This document shows, piece after piece, positions 7,160-16,240 of a DNA stretch of 64,000 nucleotides; the stretch's first letter is position 1, and each line of letters opens with the position of its first letter. The DNA is from Imhoffiella purpurea (GTDB taxonomy: Bacteria > Pseudomonadota > Gammaproteobacteria > Chromatiales > Chromatiaceae), in assembly GCF_000585215.1 (NCBI RefSeq), contig NZ_AONC01000027.1:1-64000 (forward strand), in the 5' to 3' direction. The translations under genes were made by a program, and so were the position numbers. A model generated the notes under the pieces. It was not told the origin of the DNA. It saw nothing but the letters and a program-made list of their open reading frames with translations, and did no database searches.

Positions 7160-8302
7160 ATGAATAACGCACCTGCTGCGTACGTGCTCGCCCTCGCCCT
7201 GGCGATTGTCCCGAGCCTGGTGCTCGGCGAGGTCGGCGAGACGTTCGTCGTCCAGCAGGCCCAGGGAGCGCCGACGGTGTCCGTGGGCGGAACGGTCGTG
7301 CCCTACAAGGAGGTCACGCTGGCGGCCCAGCTGCCCGGACGCGTGACCTATATCGCCGGCCGCGAGGGGGACGATTTCGAGGAGGGCAAGCTGCTGGTCG
7401 CCATCGACGACGAGGAACTGCTCGCCAACCGTCGGGCGCTGCTGGCCCAGATGTCGAGCGCCGACGCCCAGCTGCGCAACGCGGGCGTTCAGTACACGCG
7501 CGAGATGTACTCTCCCCAGTCGCGGACCTCCACGGGCGGCATGGGGCTGCCCAATCTGTTCGATCAGATGTTCACCCGGCCGATGGAGAATTTCGTCGGC
7601 GATCGCGACCGCACCACCGAGCGTTCGGCGGACCTCTTCGCCTCCGGCATCCAGATCCAGGAGGCGCAGAGCGCCATGATGCGCCTGCAGGCCGACCTGC
7701 AGGCGCTCGACTCCAAGATCCGCGATGCCCGCAGCATCTCGCCCTTCGCCGGGGTCATCGTCAAGAAGTTCGTCGAGGTGGGCGACACGGTTCAGCCGGG
7801 TCAGCCGCTGATCAATTTCGCCGACATCCAATACCTCCAGGTCGAGGTCGACGTCCCGGCGCGTCTGCGTCCCGGTCTGCGCGAGGGCGAGATGATCCAG
7901 GCCGAGATCGATCCGGGCGACCGCCGCGTGCCGGTCCGGGTGGCCCAGATCTATCCCATGGCCGATCCTCAGCGCCACACGGTGAAGATCAAGTTCGACC
8001 TGCCTCAGGGCCTCTCCGAGCCGGGCATGTACGCCAAGGTGCTGGTTCCGGATTTCAACGCCCCGGTCAAGTCCAATCCGGTGATCCCGAAGAATGCCGT
8101 GCGCTACAACGGCAGCCTTCCCGGCGTCTACGTGCTCGACGAGGGCGGTCGGCCGCAGCTGCGTCTGATCCGGGTCGGCGAGGAGCTGAACAACGGCCTC
8201 ATCACCGTCCTGAGCGGTCTGCGCGCGGGCGAGCGGGTGCTGCTCGATCCGGCTCCGGGTGTGACGGCGGGCTGGTCCAAGGGCGGATCCGCCGACCATT
8301 GA
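7160..8302 (+). CDS. RND efflux periplasmic adaptor
   Basis: A 380-residue HlyD/AcrA-type membrane fusion protein (alternative ATG at 7148 adds four residues). An N-terminal signal peptide ends in A-I-V-P-S-L-V-L-G. Lipoyl halves flank a helical hairpin: V-S-V-G-G-T-V-V-P-Y-K-E-V-T-L and, after it, S-P-F-A-G-V-I-V-K-K-F-V-E-V-G-D. Beta-barrel and membrane-proximal parts follow. It would bridge the inner-membrane RND pump encoded 76 bases downstream to an outer-membrane channel; no TolC-like gene is present in the window, so an unlinked channel must serve. Substrate unknown. Confidence 0.88.
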   Translation: MNNAPAAYVLALALAIVPSLVLGEVGETFVVQQAQGAPTVSVGGTVVPYKEVTLAAQLPGRVTYIAGREGDDFEEGKLLVAIDDEELLANRRALLAQMSSADAQLRNAGVQYTREMYSPQSRTSTGGMGLPNLFDQMFTRPMENFVGDRDRTTERSADLFASGIQIQEAQSAMMRLQADLQALDSKIRDARSISPFAGVIVKKFVEVGDTVQPGQPLINFADIQYLQVEVDVPARLRPGLREGEMIQAEIDPGDRRVPVRVAQIYPMADPQRHTVKIKFDLPQGLSEPGMYAKVLVPDFNAPVKSNPVIPKNAVRYNGSLPGVYVLDEGGRPQLRLIRVGEELNNGLITVLSGLRAGERVLLDPAPGVTAGWSKGGSADH

Positions 8303-8378
8303 GGTCGATGTCGTCGACCAGGCTCTTCAGCAGGTGCCGCCGCGTTGCGATGCTGGCCACGGACAATCTGGATTGGAT

Positions 8379-11300
8379 ATGAGTCAAGATCTTAGCGCAC
8401 AGTCTCCGCAGGACAAGCCGCTGCCGGCGAGGACCGAGCAGTTGGGTATCGCTGGCCGCACGGCCAAGCTCTTCATCCGTTCTCCGCTCTCACCGCTGTT
8501 CTACGTCGCCATGCTCATGATGGGGCTGCTGGGACTCCTCCTGACCCCGCGTCAGGAAGATCCCCAGATCTCGGTCCCCATGATCGACATCATGGTCCAG
8601 TATCCCGGGGCCTCGGCGCAGCAGGTGGCCAATCTCGCGGTCCAGCCGCTCGAGCGGATCATGAGCGAGATCCCCGGGATCAAGCACGTCTATTCGGTGG
8701 CGCAGCGCGGCCACGGTCTGGTGACGGTCGAGTTCGACGTCGGCGAGGAGATGGGGCCCTCGCTGGTCAAGGTGAACGACAAGCTCGACTCCAACATGGA
8801 CAAGATCCCGCCCGGGGTCATGCCGCCGTTGGTCAAGAGCAAGGGGATCGACGACGTCCCCATCGTCACCCTGACGCTCTGGTCGAAGGATCTGGACCGC
8901 GACGGCGCGGCCGACGTCGACGACGCCCAGCTGCGTCTGCTCGCCCAGGACGTGCTCCAGGCGCTGAAGCAGGTCCCGGACACGGGCAACGCCTTCGTCG
9001 TCGGCGGCCGCCGCGAGCAGGTCACCATCAATGTTTCGCCCGAACGTCTATCGGGCTATCGCATCAGTCTCGATCAGGTCGCCCAGACCATCGAGAGCGC
9101 CAATGCCGAGACCACGGCCGGCGGCGTCGAGGTGAGCGGTTCGCGCTTCTCGGTGACCACGGGCGCCTTCCTGACCGGGGTCGAGGACATCGCGCGTCTG
9201 GTGATCGGGACCTACAACGACGTGCCCGTCTATCTCCACGACGTCGCCGACATCCAGCTCGGGCCCGAGCAGGACGCCTCGCAGCTGGTGAGCTATTACA
9301 CGGGCCCCTCGGCCGAGGCCGAGGGGCGCGCCGACGGCCGCCCGGCGGTGACCATCGCCGTCGCCAAGAAGGAGCTGACCAACGGAGTTACGGTGGCCCA
9401 GGCCATCATCGACAAGGTCGAGGAGCTCAAGGGCTCGCGCATCCCGGACAACGTCGCGGTGAGCGTCACCCGCAACTATGGCGAGACGGCCAACGACAAG
9501 GTCAACGAACTCATCTTCAAGCTGATCGTCGCCACCGGCTTCGTCTTCGTGCTCGTGCTGGTGGCCTTCCGCGCCCTGCGTCCGGCGATCGTCGTCATGC
9601 TGGTCATCCCGGTCGTGCTCTTCATGACGGTCTTCGTCGCCTGGATCTGGGGCATGACCATCGACCGGGTGAGCCTCTTCGCGCTCATCTTCTCGATCGG
9701 CATCCTGGTCGACGACGCCATAGTGGTGATCGAGAACATCTATCGGCGCTGGCTGGAGGAGGGACGCACCGACGACGAGACGGCGGTCGACGCCGTGCGC
9801 GAGGTCGGCAACCCGACCATCCTGGCCACCTTCACCGTCATCGCGGCCCTGCTGCCGATGGGCTTCGTCAGCGGCATGATGGGCCCCTACATGGCGCCCA
9901 TCCCCAAGCTCGGGTCGGTGGCCATGTTCATCTCGCTGTTCGCGGCCTTCGTCTTCACGCCCTATCTGGCGATCTCGAAGCTGCTGCGTCCCTCGATGCG
10001 CTATCTGAGCGCAGCCGAGAAGCGCGAACACAAGGATGCCGAGCATCTGGAACGCTTCTTCCGGCGCATCCTGACGCCGCTGATGGAGGACGGGCGCAAG
10101 CGCAGGATCTTCCGTTTGGCGCTTTGGGGCACCTTCCTCTTCACCTGCTCCTTCTTCTATTTCCATTGGGTGGCGGTCAAGATGATGCCGCTCGACAACA
10201 AGCCCGAGTTCTCGGTGGTCGTCGACATGCCGGAGGGGACGGCGCTTCCGGTGACCGCCAACCTGTCCCATCGCATGGCCGAGCGGATCAAGGACATCGA
10301 CGAGGTCACCGCGATCCAGCTCTACGTGGGCACGGCGCGGCCCTTCGATTTCAACGGCATGGTCCGTCACTACTATCTGCGCTCCGATCCCTGGCAGGCC
10401 GAGCTCCAGGTCCAGTTGCGCGACAAGCACGCGCGCAAGCGCAGCAGTCACGAGATCGCGATCGAGGCGCGGCGGATGCTCCAGCCGATCATCGCCGGCA
10501 CGGGGGCACGGATCGCGGTGGTCGAGATGCCGCCCGGACCGCCGGTCCTGCAGTCGGTGGTGGCCGAGATCTACGGTCCCAGCCCCGAGCTGCGCCGCGC
10601 CTTCGCGCGCGACGTGACCGAATTCTTCGCCCAGGCCGAGAGCGCACGCGACGTCGACAACTATATGCGCGATCCCTTCGATTACTGGCGCTTCAACGTC
10701 GACACCGAGAAGGCGGTGCGCCGCGGCATCTCGGTCGACACCATCAACCGCAATCTGTCGATGGCGCTCGGCGGCTCGCCGCTGGGCGACATCAAGCAGC
10801 AGGCCGGACGCCAGAGCGGCCACGAGCCGATCCAGATCGTGCTGCAGGTGCCGCTGGCCGAGCGCTCCGAGATCCAGCGTCTCGGCGATCTGCCGATCCA
10901 GTCGAGCCAGGGCTTCACCGTGCCGCTGAGCGAGCTGGGATCCTTCCAGCGTGCGCGCGAGGAGGCGCTCATCTATCACAAGGATCTGCGCCCGGTCGAG
11001 TTCGTGGTCGCCGACGTGGGCGGCCGTCTGGCGGCGCCCGTCTATGCCATGTTCCAGGTCCAGGATCTGATGGCGGAGAAGGACTACGTGGCGCCCGACG
11101 GCACCCGGCCCGCGGCCGGGGGCGGTTTCGGCGACGCCTTCTACTGGCTCGGCCCACCGCCCGACAACAGCCGTCTGTCCTGGGAATGGGGCGGCGAATG
11201 GACCGTGACCTACGAGACCTTCCGCGACATGGGCGCGGCCTTCGCCGTGGCCCTGGTGCTCATCTACATCCTGGTGGTCTGGGAGTTCGGCAACTTCCGC

Positions 11301-12278
11301 ATCCCGCTGGTCATCATGGCGCCCATCCCCCTGACCCTGCTCGGCATCATCCCCGCCCATGCGGTGATGTTCGCGATGGGGATCGGCGGCGAATTCACCG
11401 CGACCTCCATGATCGGCTGGATCGCGCTGGCCGGCATCATCGTGCGCAACTCCATCCTGCTGGTCGACTTCGCGATCCACGAGATCCAGAAGGGTGTCCC
11501 GGTGGCCGAGGCCATGATCCGCTCCTGCAAGATCCGGACGCGGCCCATCCTCATCACCGCCCTGGCCCTGGTGGCCGGATCCAGCGTCATCATCACCGAT
11601 CCCATCTTCCAGGGCATGGCCATCTCGCTGCTGTCCGGCGTGCTGGTCTCGACCATGCTGACCCTGATCGTCATCCCGCTCGGGTGCGTGGCGGCCAAGG
11701 AGGATATGTGCATGATCGCGAACGCGGACATGCCGCCCGGGATCGAGATGCCATGCCGGATCGAGGCCAAGGCCGCCCAGGCCGCCAAGGCGGTGAAGAC
11801 GGGTCGGCTGCCTCGTCTTCTGGGCATGCTGGTCGAGTTCTTCGTGCTCTTCCTCTATGCCGTCCGCGGGATCTTCCTGCTGCTGTTCGAGGCGCTCAAG
11901 GGACTGTTGAAGTCCAAGCCCAAATCCAGGCCCGTGCGGATCGATCCCTATGCGCGTCAGCCGGCCTCCGAACCCGGCCCCGAGCCGGAGGCCGCCGCGG
12001 AGCCGGCCGCCTCCGAGCGGCCGCCGTCGGTTCCCCTGAGCTCGACCGAGCCCGCGCCGACTGCGGCCGAGACGGGCAGGAAGACGGCGACGACCAAGAA
12101 GGCGGCCTCCAGGAAGTCCACGGCCAAGAAGACCGCGACGAAAAAGGCCGCCACCAAGAAGACCGCGTCCGGTTCTTCGGACTCGGCCAAGGCGTCGACG
12201 ACCACGACGCAGAAGAAGTCCCCGCGCCGTGGTATCCGGCTCAAGGTCGATACGGACACGGATCCCGATCGGGGCTGA
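8379..12278 (+). CDS. RND efflux permease with extended basic tail
   Basis: A 1299-residue inner-membrane proton-driven pump of the HAE family. It shows the family N-terminus, porter domains and the TM4 relay motif G-I-L-V-D-D-A-I-V-V-I-E-N-I. Usual members have about 1030-1060 residues and end soon after TM12. Here the chain continues with a further hydrophobic segment (about 1150-1172), a Pro/Glu-rich linker and a final 70 residues rich in Lys, Ala and Thr (repeats such as K-K-A-A-T-K-K-T-A) that resemble bacterial histone-H1-like tails. The start is the ATG at 8379; an upstream in-frame ATG at 8334 has no better support. It pairs with the adaptor upstream. Confidence 0.9.
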   Translation: MSQDLSAQSPQDKPLPARTEQLGIAGRTAKLFIRSPLSPLFYVAMLMMGLLGLLLTPRQEDPQISVPMIDIMVQYPGASAQQVANLAVQPLERIMSEIPGIKHVYSVAQRGHGLVTVEFDVGEEMGPSLVKVNDKLDSNMDKIPPGVMPPLVKSKGIDDVPIVTLTLWSKDLDRDGAADVDDAQLRLLAQDVLQALKQVPDTGNAFVVGGRREQVTINVSPERLSGYRISLDQVAQTIESANAETTAGGVEVSGSRFSVTTGAFLTGVEDIARLVIGTYNDVPVYLHDVADIQLGPEQDASQLVSYYTGPSAEAEGRADGRPAVTIAVAKKELTNGVTVAQAIIDKVEELKGSRIPDNVAVSVTRNYGETANDKVNELIFKLIVATGFVFVLVLVAFRALRPAIVVMLVIPVVLFMTVFVAWIWGMTIDRVSLFALIFSIGILVDDAIVVIENIYRRWLEEGRTDDETAVDAVREVGNPTILATFTVIAALLPMGFVSGMMGPYMAPIPKLGSVAMFISLFAAFVFTPYLAISKLLRPSMRYLSAAEKREHKDAEHLERFFRRILTPLMEDGRKRRIFRLALWGTFLFTCSFFYFHWVAVKMMPLDNKPEFSVVVDMPEGTALPVTANLSHRMAERIKDIDEVTAIQLYVGTARPFDFNGMVRHYYLRSDPWQAELQVQLRDKHARKRSSHEIAIEARRMLQPIIAGTGARIAVVEMPPGPPVLQSVVAEIYGPSPELRRAFARDVTEFFAQAESARDVDNYMRDPFDYWRFNVDTEKAVRRGISVDTINRNLSMALGGSPLGDIKQQAGRQSGHEPIQIVLQVPLAERSEIQRLGDLPIQSSQGFTVPLSELGSFQRAREEALIYHKDLRPVEFVVADVGGRLAAPVYAMFQVQDLMAEKDYVAPDGTRPAAGGGFGDAFYWLGPPPDNSRLSWEWGGEWTVTYETFRDMGAAFAVALVLIYILVVWEFGNFRIPLVIMAPIPLTLLGIIPAHAVMFAMGIGGEFTATSMIGWIALAGIIVRNSILLVDFAIHEIQKGVPVAEAMIRSCKIRTRPILITALALVAGSSVIITDPIFQGMAISLLSGVLVSTMLTLIVIPLGCVAAKEDMCMIANADMPPGIEMPCRIEAKAAQAAKAVKTGRLPRLLGMLVEFFVLFLYAVRGIFLLLFEALKGLLKSKPKSRPVRIDPYARQPASEPGPEPEAAAEPAASERPPSVPLSSTEPAPTAAETGRKTATTKKAASRKSTAKKTATKKAATKKTASGSSDSAKASTTTTQKKSPRRGIRLKVDTDTDPDRG

Positions 12279-12303
12279 TGTGGAGACCCGGGGAGCGGCT
12301 TCA

Positions 12304-12867
12304 TTGATTCCGAGGACCGCTTGTCAGCGGCGCTTCGGCCTCTTGGCGGGCGGAATCTGTCTCTGGGTCTGGACCCTGGGATGTCTCGCCCAGAGCATCC
12401 CGGGCCGGGACGGGTACGGAGACCATGGGGCGACCGCTGATGGATACGGATTCGGTGGCTCCGACTCCGGCTGGTATCCCGCCCCGAGATCCGATGATGC
12501 GTCTTCGGCCGGGCCCTATCGGTTTCGTCCCGGGGCGGCGGGGCAGGGGGGCTGGTCGAGTCTTCCCTGGGATTACGATACATCCGGCTCGGGCCCCGTC
12601 CAGTCGTTCCCTGGCGGGGCCGGGCGAGCTCAGGGCTATCGCTTTCGCGAGGATCCGGCGTTCGAGGCGCCCGCGCGACTCGGCGATGAAGCCGGTGCCT
12701 ATCGTTTTCGGCCTCTCACCGAGGGCGAGCGCAGGCGGGCCGACCAGGATCCGGTCTGGCGACCGCTCGAATCCGGTGGACAGGGTAGGCGGCCTGCCGA
12801 TCTCTTTGAGTCGATGCAGTCCCCGACCCGGAATCCTTATGACCGACCCTACGGCCGACGCCGCTGA
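12304..12867 (+). CDS. Exported protein with three Y-R-F-R repeats
   Basis: Not recognised. The best start is TTG at 12304 with GGGAG eight bases upstream; GTG at 12280 is the alternative. The product (about 187 residues) begins with a basic N-terminus and a hydrophobic signal segment ending near C-L-A-Q-S. The rest is a Gly/Ser/Pro/Arg-rich, disordered-looking chain in which P-Y-R-F-R-P, G-Y-R-F-R-E and A-Y-R-F-R-P recur at roughly 40-residue spacing. It follows the RND permease by 25 bases and precedes another exported protein. It may be periplasmic or outer-membrane associated. Confidence 0.6.
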   Translation: MIPRTACQRRFGLLAGGICLWVWTLGCLAQSIPGRDGYGDHGATADGYGFGGSDSGWYPAPRSDDASSAGPYRFRPGAAGQGGWSSLPWDYDTSGSGPVQSFPGGAGRAQGYRFREDPAFEAPARLGDEAGAYRFRPLTEGERRRADQDPVWRPLESGGQGRRPADLFESMQSPTRNPYDRPYGRRR

Positions 12868-12987
12868 TCGGGGCGTCGACCTGGCCATGGATGCGGACCG
12901 TCCCCGAGTCGAGACTGGCCGATGCTTATGGATTGAGTGGAACCGATCGCAACGATCATGAAAGCATAACCAGGGGAGCGAGGCATC

Positions 12988-13746
12988 ATGAAACTCAACA
13001 GATACGTTCAGCTTGCGGCCTTGGTGTCGTCGGTGTTCGCCGCCACCGCCAGCGCTCAGATGGCCGGCACGCAATTCTCGGCCGAGATGGTCAGTCGCGG
13101 ACCGGACGGTCAGGCCTCGACGGGCAGGATGTACGTGGGCGACGGCCGCATGCGCATGGAGACGAATCAGCAGGGCCGCGAGGTGGTGCGGATCACGGAT
13201 CAGAATCGTGGTGTCGAGCTGCTGCTCTTTCCCGACCGGAAGGGCTACATGGAGCGCAGCATTCCTTCCGGTCAGTCGTCCTCCCGGCCGTCTTCGGGCA
13301 CCAGCCCCTGTGAGGGGCTTCAGGACGTGAGCTGCCGCAAGGTCGGCGAGGAGGATGTCGGCGGACGCGCGGCGGTGAAATGGGAGATGTCGATCGAGCG
13401 CGAGGGCCGGACCCTGACCGGAACGCAATGGGTCGATGCCGAGCGCGGTCTGCCGCTCAAGTACCAGATGCCCAACGGACAGTCCATGGAGCTCAGGATG
13501 CTCGGCGAGGAGACCGTCGACGGCCGTGCCGTCGAGAAATGGGAGATGACGAGCGCCATGCCCAATCAGCAGCCGGTGAAGACCTTCCAGTGGTACGATC
13601 CCGAGCTGAAGCTCTCGGTGCGCGAGGAATTCCCGGGCGGCTATGTGCGCGAGCTGGATCATATCCAGGTCGGCCCACAACCGGACGCGCTCTTCGCGAT
13701 TCCGGACGGCTACAGCCGCATGGAGTCGCCGCCGGCGCAGCGCTGA
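12988..13746 (+). CDS. Periplasmic DUF4412-like protein
   Basis: A 252-residue exported protein: a clean signal peptide (to A-T-A-S-A), then a beta-rich body with F-S-A-E-M, G-R-M-Y-V-G-D-G-R-M-R-M-E and repeated 'G-x-x-x-x-K-W-E-M' blocks, and two cysteines (C-E-G-L and V-S-C-R) that could form a disulfide. The pattern matches DUF4412/LolA-like periplasmic proteins that bind hydrophobic or lipid ligands; family assignment is moderate. An AGGGGAGCG ribosome site precedes the ATG. Role unknown. Confidence 0.75.
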   Translation: MKLNRYVQLAALVSSVFAATASAQMAGTQFSAEMVSRGPDGQASTGRMYVGDGRMRMETNQQGREVVRITDQNRGVELLLFPDRKGYMERSIPSGQSSSRPSSGTSPCEGLQDVSCRKVGEEDVGGRAAVKWEMSIEREGRTLTGTQWVDAERGLPLKYQMPNGQSMELRMLGEETVDGRAVEKWEMTSAMPNQQPVKTFQWYDPELKLSVREEFPGGYVRELDHIQVGPQPDALFAIPDGYSRMESPPAQR

Positions 13747-13796
13747 TCCCATCCGGTCGGCTCACAGGACGACAGGTCCCTCCTCGGAAGAATGAC

Positions 13797-14438
13797 ATGA
13801 TCACCATCGTCGGAAGTCTGAAAGGCGGTTCGGGAAAGAGCACGGTCACCTTCAACCTCGCCGTGTGGCTGGCCATGGCGGAGGTCGATGTGATGCTCAT
13901 CGACGCCGATCCTCAGGCGACCCTCACCGACGTGGCCGAGGTGCGCAAGGAGGAGGGGTTCTCGCCGCAGCTCTCCGTCAGGGACGCCAAGGCCCTGACG
14001 GAGGAGACGCTGGGCTCGGCGGACGAGGTCCTGATCGACGTGGGTGCCGCGGACATGGACAGCATGCGTCTGGCGCTGTCGCTGTGCGATCGGGTCGTGA
14101 TCCCGGTGCCCCCGTCTCAGGCCGATATCTGGTCCACGCAGCGCTACATCCAGTTCGTCTCGGGCATCGAGCGCAGGTCCGGGATCGAGCTCCTGGGCTT
14201 CATCAATCGCGGCGACACGCACCATGCCGTGCAGGAGACCAACGAGGCCGCGGCGGCCCTGGTTTCGCTCCCGGGCATCCGCTTCATCAAGCCGCGCCTG
14301 GCCCAGCGGACCGTCTTCCGGCGCTCGTTCAGCGAGGGGCTGGCCGTGTTCGAGCTCGAATCGCGCGGCAAGGCGGCCCGGGAGTTCCTGGGGCTGGCGG
14401 CCGCGCTCTATCCGCATCTCGTGGGCGATACCGCCTGA
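13797..14438 (+). CDS. ParA/MinD-family ATPase
   Basis: A 213-residue single-domain ATPase with the deviant Walker A K-G-G-S-G-K-S-T (9-16), D-A-D-P-Q-A-T near residue 40 and an I-D-V-G-A-A-D segment at Walker B. It lacks a DNA-binding N-terminal extension and there is no ParB gene, so it is more likely an orphan positioning ATPase (for a surface structure or protein cluster) than a plasmid partition protein. The frame is open far upstream, but the ATG at 13797 gives the family length and starts directly with the beta-strand I-T-I-V-G. Confidence 0.82.
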   Translation: MITIVGSLKGGSGKSTVTFNLAVWLAMAEVDVMLIDADPQATLTDVAEVRKEEGFSPQLSVRDAKALTEETLGSADEVLIDVGAADMDSMRLALSLCDRVVIPVPPSQADIWSTQRYIQFVSGIERRSGIELLGFINRGDTHHAVQETNEAAAALVSLPGIRFIKPRLAQRTVFRRSFSEGLAVFELESRGKAAREFLGLAAALYPHLVGDTA

Positions 14439-14596
14439 TTCAGGGCGGGCCTCGGCCCGCGACGGCTGGCAGCGCTTTTTGCGACTGGATGCAATTCTGT
14501 TAAGCTCCTAGAACGATTGGATTTATCGGTCGTCGCGGCGCCCAGGCATCGCGGCCATGACAACGCATAGCAGTAAGTTAGGACGCGATTTCCAAC

Positions 14597-15124
14597 ATGC
14601 CGGACAACGAGCAACCCGCCTCTTCCGCATCGAGCCGGACAGCCGATCCCGGCTCCGCGATCATCGACGCACCCGATGAGAAGATCAACGCCTTCGCGAT
14701 CGATCGGCTGTCGCAGGCGTTCGAGACCAGCGCCAAGCGCTGGGAACTGATCGTCTATCCATCCCTGTTCGCCTTCATCATTCTGGCGGCATACGGCTTC
14801 TATCTGGTCTTCAGTCTGGCGAAGGACGTGCACTACCTGGCGATCAGCGTCGATACCAACATGACGGTCATGGCCAGCAACATGCAGTCGATATCGGACC
14901 GCATGTCGCAGATGAGCTCGGATGTCCGCACCATGACGGTCAGCGTCGATTCCATGGCGCGCGACGTGAACGCCCTGGAACCCATGCTGGTCAGCATGCA
15001 GGACATGGATCGGGCGATTCAGAACATGACGGTCTCGACCTCATCGATGCGGCAGGACATGGCGGTCATGAACCAGAGCATCAGCCGGCCCATGAATTTC
15101 ATGAACTGGTTCATGCCCTGGTAG
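14597..15124 (+). CDS. Membrane protein with Met-rich coiled coil
   Basis: A 175-residue protein not assigned to a family. Residues 1-45 are hydrophilic, 50-75 form one strong membrane helix (Y-P-S-L-F-A-F-I-I-L), and the rest is a heptad-like coiled coil rich in Met, Ser and Asp with recurrent M-x-x-x-V/M-x-x-M patterns, ending N-F-M-N-W-F-M-P-W. The coiled coil lies on the far side of the membrane from the short N-terminus. It follows the ParA-like gene and precedes the nucleotidase, so it may be a membrane partner of the ATPase (inference). Confidence 0.65.
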   Translation: MPDNEQPASSASSRTADPGSAIIDAPDEKINAFAIDRLSQAFETSAKRWELIVYPSLFAFIILAAYGFYLVFSLAKDVHYLAISVDTNMTVMASNMQSISDRMSQMSSDVRTMTVSVDSMARDVNALEPMLVSMQDMDRAIQNMTVSTSSMRQDMAVMNQSISRPMNFMNWFMPW

Positions 15125-15167
15125 GGCGCATGGCGGGTTCTCCTCATCCGCGACTCGGAGCCCGCTG

Positions 15168-16085
15168 ATGGCGGCAGACATCGAGACCCTCGAGGCCGTG
15201 CGTCTGATCGTCGCCATCTCGTCTCGCGCCCTGTTCGATCTGAGCGAATCGCACCGGGTGTTCGAGACCCAGGGGGTCGACGCCTACCGCGAATATCAGG
15301 TCGCCCACGAGTCCGACATCCTCTCGCCCGGCGTCGCCTTTCCCCTGGTCAAGAAGCTGATGAGCCTCAACGAGGCGCTGGAGCGGCGCGGCCGCGTCGA
15401 GGTCATCCTGCTCTCGCGCAACAGCTCGGATACCGGTCTGCGGGTCCTGACGTCCGCTCACCATCATGGGCTCGACATCAGCCGCGCGGCCTTCACCGGC
15501 GGGGCGAGCCCCTATCGCTACGTCTCGGCGTTCGGCGCCCATCTGTTCCTCTCGGCGGATCCGATGGACGTGCGTCTGGCCCTGGACGCCGGCTGCGCGG
15601 CCGCGACCGTCCTGCCCTCCTCGGCGCCCTCGGCCGAGGAGGACGACGGTCAGGTACGGATCGCCTTCGACGGCGACGCGGTGCTCTTCTCGGACGAGGC
15701 CGAGCGTCTCTTTCGCCAGCAGGGGCTCGACGTCTTCAACGCCAGCGAGTTCGCCGCGGCCCACGAGCCGCTTCCGGGCGGACCCTTCAAGGGCTTCCTG
15801 GTGGCCGTGCATCGGCTGCAGGCGCTGTTCCCGCACGTGTCCTCTCCAATCCGTACGGCCCTGGTGACCTCGCGCGGGGCGCCGTCGCACGAGCGGGTGA
15901 TCCGCACCCTGCGTGCCTGGGGCATCCGGATCGACGAGGCGCTGTTTCTCGGCGGGCTGCGCAAGGCCGAGTTCCTGCGCGCCTTCGACGCGGACATCTT
16001 CTTCGACGATCAGGCGGCGCACTGCGAGGCGGCCAGCCTGCATGTGGCAACCGGCCACGTTCCGCACGGGGTCGCTAACGGCTAG
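15168..16085 (+). CDS. Cytosolic 5'-nucleotidase (PF06189 type)
   Basis: A 305-residue protein matching the bacterial 5'-nucleotidase family PF06189, related to cytosolic IMP/GMP or AMP nucleotidases. Signs are A-I-S-S-R-A-L-F-D-L near the start, S-P-G-V-A-F-P-L-V-K-K-L, L-L-S-R-N-S-S-D-T-G and the late F-F-D-D-Q-A-A-H-C, which together build a HAD-like active site. It should dephosphorylate nucleoside monophosphates in the cytoplasm. It has its own ATG 43 bases after the coiled-coil gene. Confidence 0.85.
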   Translation: MAADIETLEAVRLIVAISSRALFDLSESHRVFETQGVDAYREYQVAHESDILSPGVAFPLVKKLMSLNEALERRGRVEVILLSRNSSDTGLRVLTSAHHHGLDISRAAFTGGASPYRYVSAFGAHLFLSADPMDVRLALDAGCAAATVLPSSAPSAEEDDGQVRIAFDGDAVLFSDEAERLFRQQGLDVFNASEFAAAHEPLPGGPFKGFLVAVHRLQALFPHVSSPIRTALVTSRGAPSHERVIRTLRAWGIRIDEALFLGGLRKAEFLRAFDADIFFDDQAAHCEAASLHVATGHVPHGVANG

Positions 16086-16240
16086 GGTTTCGGTCTCCCT
16101 TCCGGATGGGTCGGGATCCGGGAAGTGGAAAAACGGATACGGCGATGGTGTAATTCGCCCCATACTGTGACTCCGTCCGTACTTGGATTCGGACGATGCA
16201 GCCACCCCACTCTGGAATTCAGGAATCGAGGTTCATCGAG

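Noticed and set aside
9048-11480. Long (810-codon) minus-strand open frame opposite the RND permease
   Set aside because: His/Arg/Asp/Gly-rich composition typical of antisense of a high-GC gene; no domain, start site or homology pattern.
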